From Citreicoccus inhibens (GTDB lineage Bacteria > Myxococcota > Myxococcia > Myxococcales > Myxococcaceae): 64,000 nt of DNA. The translations under genes were made by a program, and so were the position numbers. The stretch's first letter is position 1. Every line of letters starts with the position of its first letter. Positions 9,448-17,942 of the stretch are shown piece by piece. The stretch covers positions 62,001-126,000 of the forward strand of contig NZ_JAHNZT010000009.1 in assembly GCF_019039035.1 (NCBI RefSeq), read 5' to 3'. The notes below the pieces were generated by a model. That model saw nothing but the letters and a program-made list of their open reading frames with translations. It ran no database searches and had not been told where the DNA came from.

Positions 9448-10422
9448 TTACAGGTCCAGCACCAACCGCCGCGAGCGCGCGCGCGACACGCACACGAGCA
9501 TGCGCGAGTCATCCGCGGACATGCCCCCGAAGAAGGTGTCGCGGTGCTCGGGGGTGCCCTCGCAGACGCGGGTGAGGCAGGTGCCGCACGAGCCGGCTTC
9601 GCAGTCGCTGGGCACCGTGAGTCCATGCGCGCGCAGCACGTTGAGCACGCTCTGCCCCGCGGGCACGCGCACGACCTGGCCCGTGCTGCGGATGACCACC
9701 TCGAAGTCCTGCTCCTCGTGGCCGCTCGCGGCGCCGATGCCCTCGGCGGTGAAGGACTCGAAGTGGACCTTCTCCCACGGCCACTTGTGCAGGGTGGCCG
9801 CCTCGCGCGCGGCCTTCATCAACCCCACGGGACCGCAGCAGTACAGCCGCGTGCCCGGGCCGCGCGTGGCCAGCACGTCGCACACCGGCAGGCCCTGGCT
9901 GGGGTCACCGCCGTCGTGGTGCACGTGCACGTTGCCGGCGAACGACGGAGAGGACAGCAGCTCGAGGAACGCGGTGCGCTCGGGCGAGCGCGTGCAGTAG
10001 TGCATCAGCCACTGCGCGCCGGTGCGCTGGAGCGCGCGCGCCATGGAGAGCAGCGGCGTGACGCCGATGCCGCCCGCGATGAGCACGTAGCTCTTGGCGA
10101 AGAGCAGCGGGAAGTCGTTGCGCGGCTCGCTCACCTCGAGCGTGTCGCCTTCGTGCACGCGCTCGTGCATCGCCCGCGAGCCGCCGCGCCCGACGTCGTC
10201 GCGCTGCACGGCGATGACGTAGCGATGGGTCTCCGCGGGGTCGTTGCACAGCGAGTAGGGCCGCAGCGCTGCCTCCATGCCTGGCACCGTGACGTCCACG
10301 TGCGCTCCCGCTTCGAAGGCGGGCAGGGCGCCCCCGTCCGCCGCGACGAGCTCGTAGGATTGGATGCCCTCCGCTTCACGGGTGATACGCGCGACGCGGA
10401 CTCGCAAGGTGATTCCCGTCAT
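9448..10422 (-). CDS. PDR/VanB-type flavin and 2Fe-2S reductase
   Basis: A 324-residue electron-transfer reductase taking electrons from NAD(P)H through flavin to a C-terminal plant-type ferredoxin. The flavin-binding motif is RPYSLCNDP, followed by the nucleotide-binding segment GGIGVTPLLSMARAL and the CGP segment (YCCGPVGLM). The iron-sulphur cluster Cys residues are in CEAGSCGTC plus the Cys in MLVCVS. The order (flavin, NAD, ferredoxin at the C-terminus) matches phthalate dioxygenase reductase and vanillate demethylase reductase VanB. No oxygenase component lies nearby, so the electron acceptor is unknown. The ATG at 10422 has a strong AGAGGGGGGA ribosome site. Confidence 0.88.
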   Translation of the reverse strand: MTGITLRVRVARITREAEGIQSYELVAADGGALPAFEAGAHVDVTVPGMEAALRPYSLCNDPAETHRYVIAVQRDDVGRGGSRAMHERVHEGDTLEVSEPRNDFPLLFAKSYVLIAGGIGVTPLLSMARALQRTGAQWLMHYCTRSPERTAFLELLSSPSFAGNVHVHHDGGDPSQGLPVCDVLATRGPGTRLYCCGPVGLMKAAREAATLHKWPWEKVHFESFTAEGIGAASGHEEQDFEVVIRSTGQVVRVPAGQSVLNVLRAHGLTVPSDCEAGSCGTCLTRVCEGTPEHRDTFFGGMSADDSRMLVCVSRARSRRLVLDL

Positions 10423-10678
10423 GGCTTCCCCCCTCTTTCCGGAGCGCTCCCCACCTGTCACGGCGGGAGGTCCCGGTGCGTGGGGTTGACAGTGCTCAGT
10501 CCCTGGCGTGCCGGTGAGTACCTTGGGGGGCAGGCGGGCTGATGGCGAGTGGACGCTCGTCCGAATGTTTGTCCTGCACGCAGCCGAGGGGCCTTCGGCG
10601 GGGTCGGCAGGCATCCGCCATCCGCCATCCCCACCATTCCGAGCGGGTTGTCTCGTGCCCCGGAGGGAGGCGTTGCTC

Positions 10679-11344
10679 ATGGATGCCCTGGCGTTGCTGA
10701 AAGCGGACCACAAGACGGTGGAGCAGCTCTTCCGCAAGTTCGAGAAAGCGGGAGACCACGCGCGCACGCAGAAGCGCAAGCTGGTGGACGAGCTGGTGCG
10801 CGCGCTGTCCATCCACGCCGCCATCGAGGAGCAGGTGTTCTATCCGGCGGTGCGCGCGCGGGGGGACATGCTCGTCAGCGACGTGCTGCGCTCGCTGGAG
10901 GAGCACCACGTCCTGAAGCTGCTCCTGGCGGAGTTGGACGGCATGTCACCGGAGGCCGAGCGCTTCGACGCGAAGGTCCAGGTGCTGATGGAGGCCACGC
11001 GGGCGCACGTCGTGGAGGAGGAGCAGTACCTCTTCCCCGAGGTGCGCAAGCTCTTCCGCCCGCAGGAGCTGCGGAGCCTGGGGATGCAACTGGAGCAGGC
11101 GAAGGGCTCGGCGCCCACGCATCCGCACCCGAGCGCGCCGGACACGCCCCCCGCCAACCTGGTGGCGGGCGCGGTGACGGCGGTGATGGACCTGGGCCGG
11201 GATGCGTTGCGCGCCGCGCGCCGCAAGGCGGGCCTCAAGGTGCGCGAGGCCCGGGACGCCACGTTGTCCCGCCAGCGGACCGCGCGCCAGCGCGAGACGG
11301 CCCGGGCCTCGTTCGAGGTGGACCAGGGCCCGGCGCTTCACTAA
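10679..11344 (+). CDS. Hemerythrin HHE-domain protein
   Basis: 221 residues. Two HHE-type helices are visible: LLKADHKTVEQLFRKFE and LSIHAAIEEQVFYPAVR, then LEEHHVLKLLLAELD and AHVVEEEQYLFPEVR. These provide the His and Glu ligands for a di-iron centre. The family is linked to oxygen, nitric oxide or iron sensing and protection. The C-terminal 60 residues are basic and Ala/Arg-rich (RDALRAARRKAGLKVREA), possibly binding nucleic acid or membrane; this is inference. The ATG at 10679 with GGAGGGAGG upstream is chosen over the long upstream extension, which has no domain resemblance. Confidence 0.87.
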   Translation: MDALALLKADHKTVEQLFRKFEKAGDHARTQKRKLVDELVRALSIHAAIEEQVFYPAVRARGDMLVSDVLRSLEEHHVLKLLLAELDGMSPEAERFDAKVQVLMEATRAHVVEEEQYLFPEVRKLFRPQELRSLGMQLEQAKGSAPTHPHPSAPDTPPANLVAGAVTAVMDLGRDALRAARRKAGLKVREARDATLSRQRTARQRETARASFEVDQGPALH

Positions 11345-11474
11345 GGGGGCGGGGAACTTCCACCGGCGCGCTCGAGGCGCGCGGGGGCGTTGAATGCCCC
11401 GCGCGCCGCGCCGTCCGAGCTTCGCAAGAGGGCGCCGCGATGTCCGCGGCGCTGGAACCCCGTGAGGAGACACC

Positions 11475-12230
11475 TTGAAGTCCTTCCGACCTGTCCTGAT
11501 GGCGGCGGTGATGTCCCTGAGCCTGTCCGCGATGGCGCAGCCCCAGCCGATGAGCGCTCCCCCTCCTCCTCCGCACGCGGACATCTCGGTCCGCACGATT
11601 CGCGTGGAGGGCACCGGCGAGGTGAAGGCGCAGCCGGATGAGGCGTACCTCGACCTGGCGGTGGAGACCGAGGGCGCCAACGTGAAGGCGGCGAGCGAGG
11701 AGAACGCGCGGCGGATGGAGAAGGTGCTCGCCGCGTTGAGCAGCGCGGGCCTGACGAAGCGCGACCTCCAGACGCGCAACTACAACGTGTACCCCACCTA
11801 CACCCCGCCCACGCCCGATGGCGCCGAGCCGAAGGTGAAGGGGTACCGGGTCAGCAACATGGTGACCGCGCATGTCACGGACCTGTCGAAGGTGGGGAGC
11901 CTGCTCGACAAGGCGCTGACGGCGGGGGCGAACCGGGTGGACTCGGTGCGCTTCGGGCTGACGCGGGAGGAGGCGGCGCAGGGCGAGGCGCTTCGGCAGG
12001 CGGTGGCGCGGGCGCGGCAGTCGGCGCAGGTGCTCGCGGCGGCGCTGAACGTGAAGCTGGGCGCCGTGCTGGATGCGAGCACGGTGACGGAGCCGCCGCG
12101 CTTCTTCCCCATGAACCGCGCGTACGAGATGGCGGCGGACTCGCGCGCCGCGGCGACGCCCATCGTCCCCGAGGAGCAGACGCTCCAGGCGAAGGTGACG
12201 CTGGTGTTCGCCATCGAGTCCGGGCGGTAG
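11475..12230 (+). CDS. SIMPL-domain (DUF541) secreted protein; integration target gene
   Basis: 251 residues with a cleavable signal peptide (VMSLSLSAMAQ) and a SIMPL/DUF541 domain beginning IRVEGTGEVKAQPDEAYL. Family members (e.g. periplasmic BP26/YggE-like proteins) form periplasmic assemblies of uncertain role, often stress related. Start is TTG at 11475 with GAGGAG a few bases upstream. The last 13 codons lie in the left 39-bp repeat (12188-12226) of the integrated element, so the stop codon and everything after it are supplied by the element. The protein end (IESGR) is unchanged compared with the right-hand copy at 22238, so the gene is presumably still functional. Confidence 0.9.
   Translation: MKSFRPVLMAAVMSLSLSAMAQPQPMSAPPPPPHADISVRTIRVEGTGEVKAQPDEAYLDLAVETEGANVKAASEENARRMEKVLAALSSAGLTKRDLQTRNYNVYPTYTPPTPDGAEPKVKGYRVSNMVTAHVTDLSKVGSLLDKALTAGANRVDSVRFGLTREEAAQGEALRQAVARARQSAQVLAAALNVKLGAVLDASTVTEPPRFFPMNRAYEMAADSRAAATPIVPEEQTLQAKVTLVFAIESGR
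12188..12226 (+). repeat. attL: left 39-bp direct repeat
   Basis: Identical to 22238-22276. It overlaps the last coding part of the SIMPL gene (from the GCG of QAKVTLVF through the G of the final Arg codon). The base before it differs between copies (A versus T), as do the bases after it (GTAG versus CTGA), which sets the repeat ends precisely. Confidence 0.9.
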
Positions 12231-12247
12231 TCAGCAGCCCAGTTGTT

Positions 12248-13165
12248 TCAGAGGCTTACTGGGGTGCTCCATGTCCGTGATGCGGGCATGTGCCCCCAGT
12301 GTGCCCCTTCGGTGAAGTGACCCGAAGCGGCCGGTTGGATGGGACTGGGGCGGTCGAGCTGCTGCACCGCGCTCTCTCGGGTCTCCGGGGAGAGATGGGC
12401 ATACCGCATCGTCATTTCGATGTTGGCATGACCCATCCGCTCCTGGATGACCTTCAACGGGACTCCTCGCATGGCGAGGTGGCTACCGTAGGTGTGGCGC
12501 AGATCGTGCCAGCTAATGTGCCCCTGCTCTCGGTGGATAGTTGCCAAGCGCAAGCAGCGCTCCAGCGGGCGCCGGATCAAGCCCGAGGTGAGTGGCTTCC
12601 CGTCCTCCTGGCAGAACACGTAGGGCCCGCGAAGGTGGCGGAGCCCCTTGAGGGCTTCGATTGCTGACTGGGGGATGTCCACAGTCCGCTCGCGTCCGCC
12701 TTTAGGTAGGCCCGCAATCCCCTTCCAGAGACTCCGCTGGACTTGGATTTTGCCCCGGCGCAAGTCCAGGTCGCTCCACTGGAGCCCCATCAGCTCTCCC
12801 TGTCGAAGCCCCGCTTTGAGAGCGACGAGGAGAATCGTCCTCCACTCTGGCTCAGCCTCTGCGACGAGCCGCTCGGCCTCCTCGAAGGTGAGGAAGTCGT
12901 AGGCGGTCCTCCCCAGCTTGAAGAGCTTCACACGGGGGACGTGGGCGATGACGCCCTGTTCCTGTGCCATCGCGAGCACCTTGTGAAGCACGCTCAGCGT
13001 GTTGTTGATGTACCTGAAGCTCATGAGCGGCGGACCGGATCCCTTGCGCATGCGAAGGGCTGCTGGCGAGGCCGAGTCCTTCCGAGCACGAGCGCCTGAG
13101 CGTTTCTTGCGCATGCTCGCCTTGAAGTTCTCGATCTGCTCAAGACCGATGGCAGCCAGAGGCAT
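12248..13165 (-). CDS. Tyrosine recombinase/integrase, main body (5' end frameshifted)
   Basis: A site-specific recombinase that would cut and join the att sites. The core-binding domain covers the first part and the catalytic domain the rest. All usual residues are present: Arg in GLRQGELMGL, Lys in LPKGGRERTV, His-x-x-Arg in SWHDLRHTYGSHL, His in MGHANIEMT and the nucleophile Tyr in MRYAHLSPETR. The first in-frame ATG is at 13165, but clear core-binding-domain sequence (NLTFEDFVPRFVTYSENN) continues in the same frame upstream to an in-frame stop at 13352 with no ATG, GTG or TTG. See the next entry. It ends 22 bases from attL, the usual place for an element integrase. Confidence 0.88.
   Translation of the reverse strand: MPLAAIGLEQIENFKASMRKKRSGARARKDSASPAALRMRKGSGPPLMSFRYINNTLSVLHKVLAMAQEQGVIAHVPRVKLFKLGRTAYDFLTFEEAERLVAEAEPEWRTILLVALKAGLRQGELMGLQWSDLDLRRGKIQVQRSLWKGIAGLPKGGRERTVDIPQSAIEALKGLRHLRGPYVFCQEDGKPLTSGLIRRPLERCLRLATIHREQGHISWHDLRHTYGSHLAMRGVPLKVIQERMGHANIEMTMRYAHLSPETRESAVQQLDRPSPIQPAASGHFTEGAHWGHMPASRTWSTPVSL
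12287..12308 (+). repeat. Left 22-bp direct repeat, candidate integrase arm site
   Basis: Identical to 22094-22115 and in the same orientation. Inside it the octamer TGTGCCCC occurs twice, 11 bases apart. It lies within the last codons of the integrase gene (encoding GAHWGHM on the other strand), 60 bases inside attL. Arm-type binding is inferred from position near both ends. Confidence 0.6.
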
Positions 13166-13355
13166 GCGCCCGAAGAAAGGGAGGATGTGACGGGCCAGGA
13201 CGTTGCGCTTGCTCGCGATGGTGGAGCCTTTGTTGTTGTTCTCGCTGTAGGTGACGAAGCGCGGGACGAAGTCCTCGAACGTGAGGTTGCGCTTCTCAGG
13301 TGTCTTCTCCTTTCCGTCCGACGCGGCCCCCCTCGGGATGGTGCTCGGAGGTCAT
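13166..13355 (-). pseudogene. 5' part of the integrase, in two frames
   Basis: The stretch encodes the N-terminal core-binding segment of the integrase without a start codon in frame. An ATG at 13355 opens a different frame (MTSEHHPEGG...). The two frames would join if the run of six G on this strand (six C at 13327-13332) had one base fewer, giving MTSEHHPEGAASDGKEKTPEKRN and on into the integrase. So this is a frameshift in a homopolymer: a sequencing error, a real inactivating mutation, or slippage. No strong ribosome site was seen before 13355. Confidence 0.6.
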
Positions 13356-13564
13356 GACCGCTGAGAAAACCCCAAGAAAATCGTAGGGCCTCCGAGCGGT
13401 GAAGTGTTCGGCGTGGGCACTTGGTTTTGAGCACTTGAAGCCAGAGTCCGCACCCCGAGCGCGGGAGTTTTGATGGGCGCGAGGGCATAGGGAGATCGCG
13501 ATTGCTCTCTTCGGGAGAACCAGAGAGCGGAGGGAAGTCATGTGCTTCCTGGTACGGTGCCGCC

Positions 13565-14503
13565 ATGTCCCTTGGAGGTTGCCTGCGCGTGGCCCCTTCG
13601 TTTGCCCGGCTTGCCTTGCCCCTTGCTCTGCTGGTGGGACTTACGGCCATGGCGCAGCCGCAGGAGGGCCTACGCGGGCGGGAGCTGAAGCGTCGTCGTG
13701 TGGCTCTCACAGGGAGCACGACCGACAAGCCTGTAGAGCTGCATGTCGCGCCTGACTACCTCACGACGCTGGAGTTTGACTCCCCAGTGAAGCGTGACGC
13801 GGTGGTGCTCAGTGCTCCTGCGGATCGACTCGCGCTGTTCGAGATCACCTCGCGGGCCATCGTGCTCAAGCCTTCGATGGACCTGGGGGCCGGTCGTAGC
13901 GTGGAGTTGACCGTTCCGTTCGCGGACGGCGCAGCCCCCACTCGCGTCGTGTTCTCGCTCGTCACGCACCCATCTGAGGTGGACGCTCAAGTGATGGTGT
14001 CGCGTCTGCCGCGTACCGCAGAGGCGATTCAGGCCGAGTTGGAGGAGCTTCGTGCGAGCTGTGCCGCCAAGGATGCTGAGTTGGAAGCGCTCCGGGCGCG
14101 CAGCGTGGCGAGCGGCCCGGCTGGAATGATTCTCGCCGGTCTTCTGGGGACAGGGGGCGTCCGGGTGGGCAAGGTTGATGCTCTTGGTTCTGGTGAAGGA
14201 CTCAAGCCTCAAGAGGCTGTGACGTACTCTGCGAGGGGCTGGGCGGCTATTGCCGTGGAGGTGCGCAACACCGGCTCTCAACTCTGGACCCCAACGGATG
14301 CGCGGCTCTCCATCGTCGCAAGTGGAGAGCGAATCAACGTGCTCGCGGTGCGGATGAAGGAGCAGCAGATTCGCCCGGGAGGGACCGAGTTGGTGGTGGT
14401 GGAGACGGGTGCTCCCAACTGGTCGGAAGGGGCGCTACTTCGGCTGGAGCTGCGCGACAGTGAGGGCACCCGTCGGCTTCTCATTCCGCGATTCACGTTC
14501 TAG
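13565..14503 (+). CDS. DUF2381 family secreted protein
   Basis: 312 residues with a signal peptide (LALPLALLVGLTAMAQ). The body matches the DUF2381 family (a myxobacterial paralogous family): a beta-rich N-terminal half (TTLEFDSPVKRDAVVLSAP), a short coiled coil in the middle (AIQAELEELRASCAAKDAELEAL, shown only in part here by pattern), and a beta-rich C-terminal half ending LLIPRFTF. Family function unknown; its genes typically sit beside Ser/Thr kinase genes, as here, where the kinase starts 11 bases after the stop. It may be the periplasmic partner of that kinase's C-terminal domain (inference). ATG at 13565 begins the signal peptide. Confidence 0.82.
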   Translation: MSLGGCLRVAPSFARLALPLALLVGLTAMAQPQEGLRGRELKRRRVALTGSTTDKPVELHVAPDYLTTLEFDSPVKRDAVVLSAPADRLALFEITSRAIVLKPSMDLGAGRSVELTVPFADGAAPTRVVFSLVTHPSEVDAQVMVSRLPRTAEAIQAELEELRASCAAKDAELEALRARSVASGPAGMILAGLLGTGGVRVGKVDALGSGEGLKPQEAVTYSARGWAAIAVEVRNTGSQLWTPTDARLSIVASGERINVLAVRMKEQQIRPGGTELVVVETGAPNWSEGALLRLELRDSEGTRRLLIPRFTF

Positions 14504-14514
14504 AGCCGCGCCCC

Positions 14515-16341
14515 ATGTTGATCGGGATGAGCCCGTCACACCTGCAAGCCGGGCAAACGGTGGACGGCTGGCGCGTGGTGAAGCCCCTGGGGGCTGGGAC
14601 CTTCGGGGCCGTCTATCTCGTGGAGAAGGAAGGCCAGCGCTTCGCGATGAAGCTGGCCATGCACCGCGCCAGCAGTGGGGATGCGGAGCAGGCCGACGCG
14701 CGATTGGTGCGAGAGCTGGTGTGCCTTGTCCAAGTCAGCGGGCACCCCAACGTTGTGCGGGTCCACGCGCATGGACGCTGGCCCGATGCGACGCGAGGTT
14801 GGCTCTACGTCGTCCTCGACTATGTGGAGGGCTACACCCTGGGCGAGTGGGTGGAGAGAACGCACCCCACGGCGCATGAAGTGGCTCGGGTATTCGGCAA
14901 GCTCGCAGGGGCGTTGGCCCACCTGCATTCGCGCGGCGTCTTTCACCGAGACTTGAAGCTCGGAAACATCCTGGTGAGGGCCTCGGATGGCGCGCCCTTC
15001 ATCCTGGATTTCAGTGCGGGGGACTACACGAACGCCCCGGAGTTGACGGACGCGCCGCTGCCACCTGGGACGCGCCGTTACCGTTCCCCCGAGGCATCGC
15101 GATTCCTCCGCGAGCACGGGGACGAGCACGACGCGCGCTACGAGTTCAAAGCGACCGATGATGTCTACGCGCTGGGCGTCTGCCTCTATGACGTTCTGAC
15201 GAATCCAAAGCCCGCGAGCGAGGCGCCGCGAGTCCTGGTGGGTGCCCAGTGGCCTCCCCCCGCAGCGCATGCGTTGAACCCCCGTGTACCCGGCTCGCTG
15301 AGTGCCGCGGCCATGCACTGCATTGACCGTCAGCCCGAGAAGCGCGCTCCGACGGCGGAAGTCATGAAGAGGGAGCTGGAGGCCCTGCTGATGGAAGAGG
15401 GCGAAGCCTGGACTGTGCCTCTGCATGTCCCCACTCCACACCTTCAGGTCGCATCGGAGGCGCCGCAGACTGCTGTGCCGCAGGACGAAGCGCCGAATCC
15501 GTTCCAGCGCCGCCGCTGGATGGGGGCTGGAGTCGCTGTGGCCCTCACGGCGACCTTGCTGGCGGGCTTCGTGCTGCTACGCCCCGCTTCCCCCATGCCG
15601 CGCACAGAGCGGGCCGTAGCTCCTGTCGCTGCTGCTGTCCGGGATGCTGCCCCTTCGGCCTCTGGTGCCGTTGGTGTTCCACCAGCGCCCGTCACGTTGT
15701 CCCCTGGGGTAGCGTTGCCCCCTCCCGCTCCCGTCGAGAAGGAAAGTCCGCCCGTGAAGCGCGCACCCGTCCCAATGCTCAACCCCGCTGAGTCCACCTC
15801 CAGGACGCCGAAGGCTCTGGCCTCTCGTCCGAGCTGGCCCCCATCTCAGTGGGCCGGGTTCCTCAAGACGTGTGTGGGCGCAAGCGCTACCGCAGCGATT
15901 GCCCTGGGGTGCCCTGGTGCGCAGGTCCGCCCCGAGCCTTCCGATTGCCCCTCTGCGGCTCGCGACGCGATGTTCAGTCGGACGAGCAAGAATGGCCTGC
16001 ACATGCAGCCGGGCGAGTCGGTGATCCTCACGTTGGACATCCGTCAACCCGGGTACATGGGCGACGGAGGATTCTATTCCGACGGCCCCGTCACGGGCGC
16101 GGTGCAAATTAGCCACGAGCCCGGACTTCCCGTTGGGACACTGCTGTCAGGCTACCTCTGGACGGGTGGGGAGGTTGCAGTGGGGCGCTACACGGAAGCC
16201 AAGCTTCCAGATGGACGAATTGTTCCGGTGTGTATGGTGCTTGGTCAGCGGGGCTATCTCGAAAAAGGGCCTAACTCCAAGCCGGGGGCGGCTGAGCTGA
16301 ACATGTCGGCCAATGCGTTCCTTGTAGATCGATGGCCCTAG
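14515..16341 (+). CDS. Ser/Thr protein kinase with transmembrane segment (DFS variant)
   Basis: 608 residues. N-terminal kinase domain, about residues 18-290: GAGTFGAVYLVEKEG loop, Lys46 (FAMKLA), catalytic Asp146 in FHRDLKLGNIL, and Asp165 in LDFSAGDYT, where the Gly of DFG is replaced by Ser. RYRSPEASR stands in for APE. A linker leads to one membrane span near 340-360 (GVAVALTATLLAGFVLL). A Pro/Ala-rich stretch follows, then a C-terminal domain with Cys residues (LKTCVGAS, LGCPGAQ, PSDCPSA) that may form disulphides outside the inner membrane. Activity is likely because the catalytic Lys and both Asp residues remain, but the DFS change could alter regulation. Likely operon with the DUF2381 gene. 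Confidence 0.88.
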   Translation: MLIGMSPSHLQAGQTVDGWRVVKPLGAGTFGAVYLVEKEGQRFAMKLAMHRASSGDAEQADARLVRELVCLVQVSGHPNVVRVHAHGRWPDATRGWLYVVLDYVEGYTLGEWVERTHPTAHEVARVFGKLAGALAHLHSRGVFHRDLKLGNILVRASDGAPFILDFSAGDYTNAPELTDAPLPPGTRRYRSPEASRFLREHGDEHDARYEFKATDDVYALGVCLYDVLTNPKPASEAPRVLVGAQWPPPAAHALNPRVPGSLSAAAMHCIDRQPEKRAPTAEVMKRELEALLMEEGEAWTVPLHVPTPHLQVASEAPQTAVPQDEAPNPFQRRRWMGAGVAVALTATLLAGFVLLRPASPMPRTERAVAPVAAAVRDAAPSASGAVGVPPAPVTLSPGVALPPPAPVEKESPPVKRAPVPMLNPAESTSRTPKALASRPSWPPSQWAGFLKTCVGASATAAIALGCPGAQVRPEPSDCPSAARDAMFSRTSKNGLHMQPGESVILTLDIRQPGYMGDGGFYSDGPVTGAVQISHEPGLPVGTLLSGYLWTGGEVAVGRYTEAKLPDGRIVPVCMVLGQRGYLEKGPNSKPGAAELNMSANAFLVDRWP

Positions 16342-16531
16342 TTATCTCGCGGAGTTACGCGGGCGAATGTAACAAAACGATACGTTCCAGGGCTTCGAGG
16401 TCGCACTCGGAGTGAATGGTATTTCGAGGTTTTTGTACCTATCACGTCGTTCCGCTTGGACTGGGCTGCCGGTACCTTGAGCTTGCCGTTGCGCGAATCC
16501 CTCTCGCGCAGGCCCGTGGAGTTCCCTGCCC

Positions 16532-17758
16532 ATGTCCAATTCGTCTGACTCTCGGCCTGCCGGGAGGGTTGTCCTATTCACGAATGGCGACACCTCCTAC
16601 GAGTTCTTCCGCGACTTGGGAGAGGGGCGCGTCGGTGAGCGCATTCTCCTGGCCCAGACGCGCACGCCGAAGGGCCTCGGTGACTGCGTGGTGCTCAAGT
16701 GCCTGCCTTTGCCGAAGGAGGCGGACACGACGGAGAAGCATCAGCGCGCCCGTGCCCGGCTGGAGGAAGAAGTCAGGTTGGCGCAGTACCTCCAGCACCC
16801 GAGCATTGCCCGCGTGTATGGCCTCTTCGCGCTGGAGAATGGCCTGTGCGTGGCGATGGAGAGCGTGGAAGGGCTGTCGCTCAACACGCTGCTGGCTGTC
16901 GCCCAGGCGCGGGGGCGCTACTTCTCCGAGGCGTTCATCCTGTACGTGGGCGCGGAGGCCGCTGCGGCCCTCTCCTACGTGCATACGTGCACGGACGACG
17001 CGGGCCTCCCGCTGGGTATCGTCAACCGCGACATCAACCCCACGCGCATTCGCCTGGGGCCTCACGGAGAGGTGCGGCTGACGGACTTCGGAGTGGCCCT
17101 CTCGCGCCTCTCGGGGCGACTGGCCACCTCCCTGCCTCGCCCCCAAGGCGAAGTCCTCTACTCCGCTCCCGAGGTGCTGCTGGGCGAGGGGGTGGACGCT
17201 CGTGCGGACTTGTTCTCCCTGGGCCTCACGCTGCTGGAGTTCGCGACGGGACGCCACCTCTACGACCCGAGCCACCTTCGAATCGAGGAAGTGGAAGCGC
17301 GCCTCTCGACAGAGGAGCGAGAGCGCGTGCTCGCGGCCTCGGTGGCGTCACTGGTGACGGAGCTGCCTCCGTTTGCGGAAGACGCCATCTGGTGTGCCAT
17401 GGCCTATCGCTCAGGGGACATCGAGCACTCCGCGCGCGGACTCGCGGTTCCGCTCCGGGACATTCTTCACACGCTCCTGTGCCGAGACCCCTCCGAAAGA
17501 TTCGGCACGGCGAGGGAGTTGGAACTCGTCATGCGCGCGAGGCTGTCTGCGCTGGGGCCATACACGGGGGCGGATGCGCTGAAGGAAGTGCAGACTGCCC
17601 TCGGGGATGTCGGTGACGGGTTGTGGGACTTCGAGTTGCCGAGCGATGAAGGAGGAATCACTCCACCCGTGTCCGAAGCGAATGGGGCCGATGCGGTCTC
17701 CACCGCATCCGGCACCCCGAGCGCGGGCGGGCGGGCGGCGGTCGAAGCTGTCGGATGA
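16532..17758 (+). CDS. Cytoplasmic Ser/Thr protein kinase (NRD variant)
   Basis: 408 residues, no membrane span. Kinase domain at about residues 20-290 with a degenerate glycine loop (LGEGRVGERILL), Lys in VVLKCLP, and the catalytic loop GIVNRDINPTRI, where the HRD His is replaced by Asn165 and Asp167 is kept. DFG is intact (Asp185) and SAPEVL is present. The C-terminal 70 residues are acidic and unstructured. The 190-base gap from the previous kinase is AT-richer than its neighbours and may carry its own promoter. Role of two kinases within a toxin island is unknown; regulation of the cargo is a reasonable guess only. Confidence 0.85.
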   Translation: MSNSSDSRPAGRVVLFTNGDTSYEFFRDLGEGRVGERILLAQTRTPKGLGDCVVLKCLPLPKEADTTEKHQRARARLEEEVRLAQYLQHPSIARVYGLFALENGLCVAMESVEGLSLNTLLAVAQARGRYFSEAFILYVGAEAAAALSYVHTCTDDAGLPLGIVNRDINPTRIRLGPHGEVRLTDFGVALSRLSGRLATSLPRPQGEVLYSAPEVLLGEGVDARADLFSLGLTLLEFATGRHLYDPSHLRIEEVEARLSTEERERVLAASVASLVTELPPFAEDAIWCAMAYRSGDIEHSARGLAVPLRDILHTLLCRDPSERFGTARELELVMRARLSALGPYTGADALKEVQTALGDVGDGLWDFELPSDEGGITPPVSEANGADAVSTASGTPSAGGRAAVEAVG

Positions 17759-17942
17759 CACGCCGACGGAGCCCGGTGTCCCCCCGCGCAATCGCAGACT
17801 GACGAAGCAGCCGACCGCGTAGCGACGGCACCTCTTTCCCCTCACCACCGCTGATTCACCACCGGAGCGGCGCGAGCTGCCGAGCCGACCGGGAGACGTG
17901 CGTTTCGTGTGCCTCATGTCGGGGCACGCACAGGAGGCGTGT

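Noticed and set aside
10485-10508. TTGACA before the hemerythrin gene as a promoter
   Set aside because: No acceptable -10 box at 16-18 bases.
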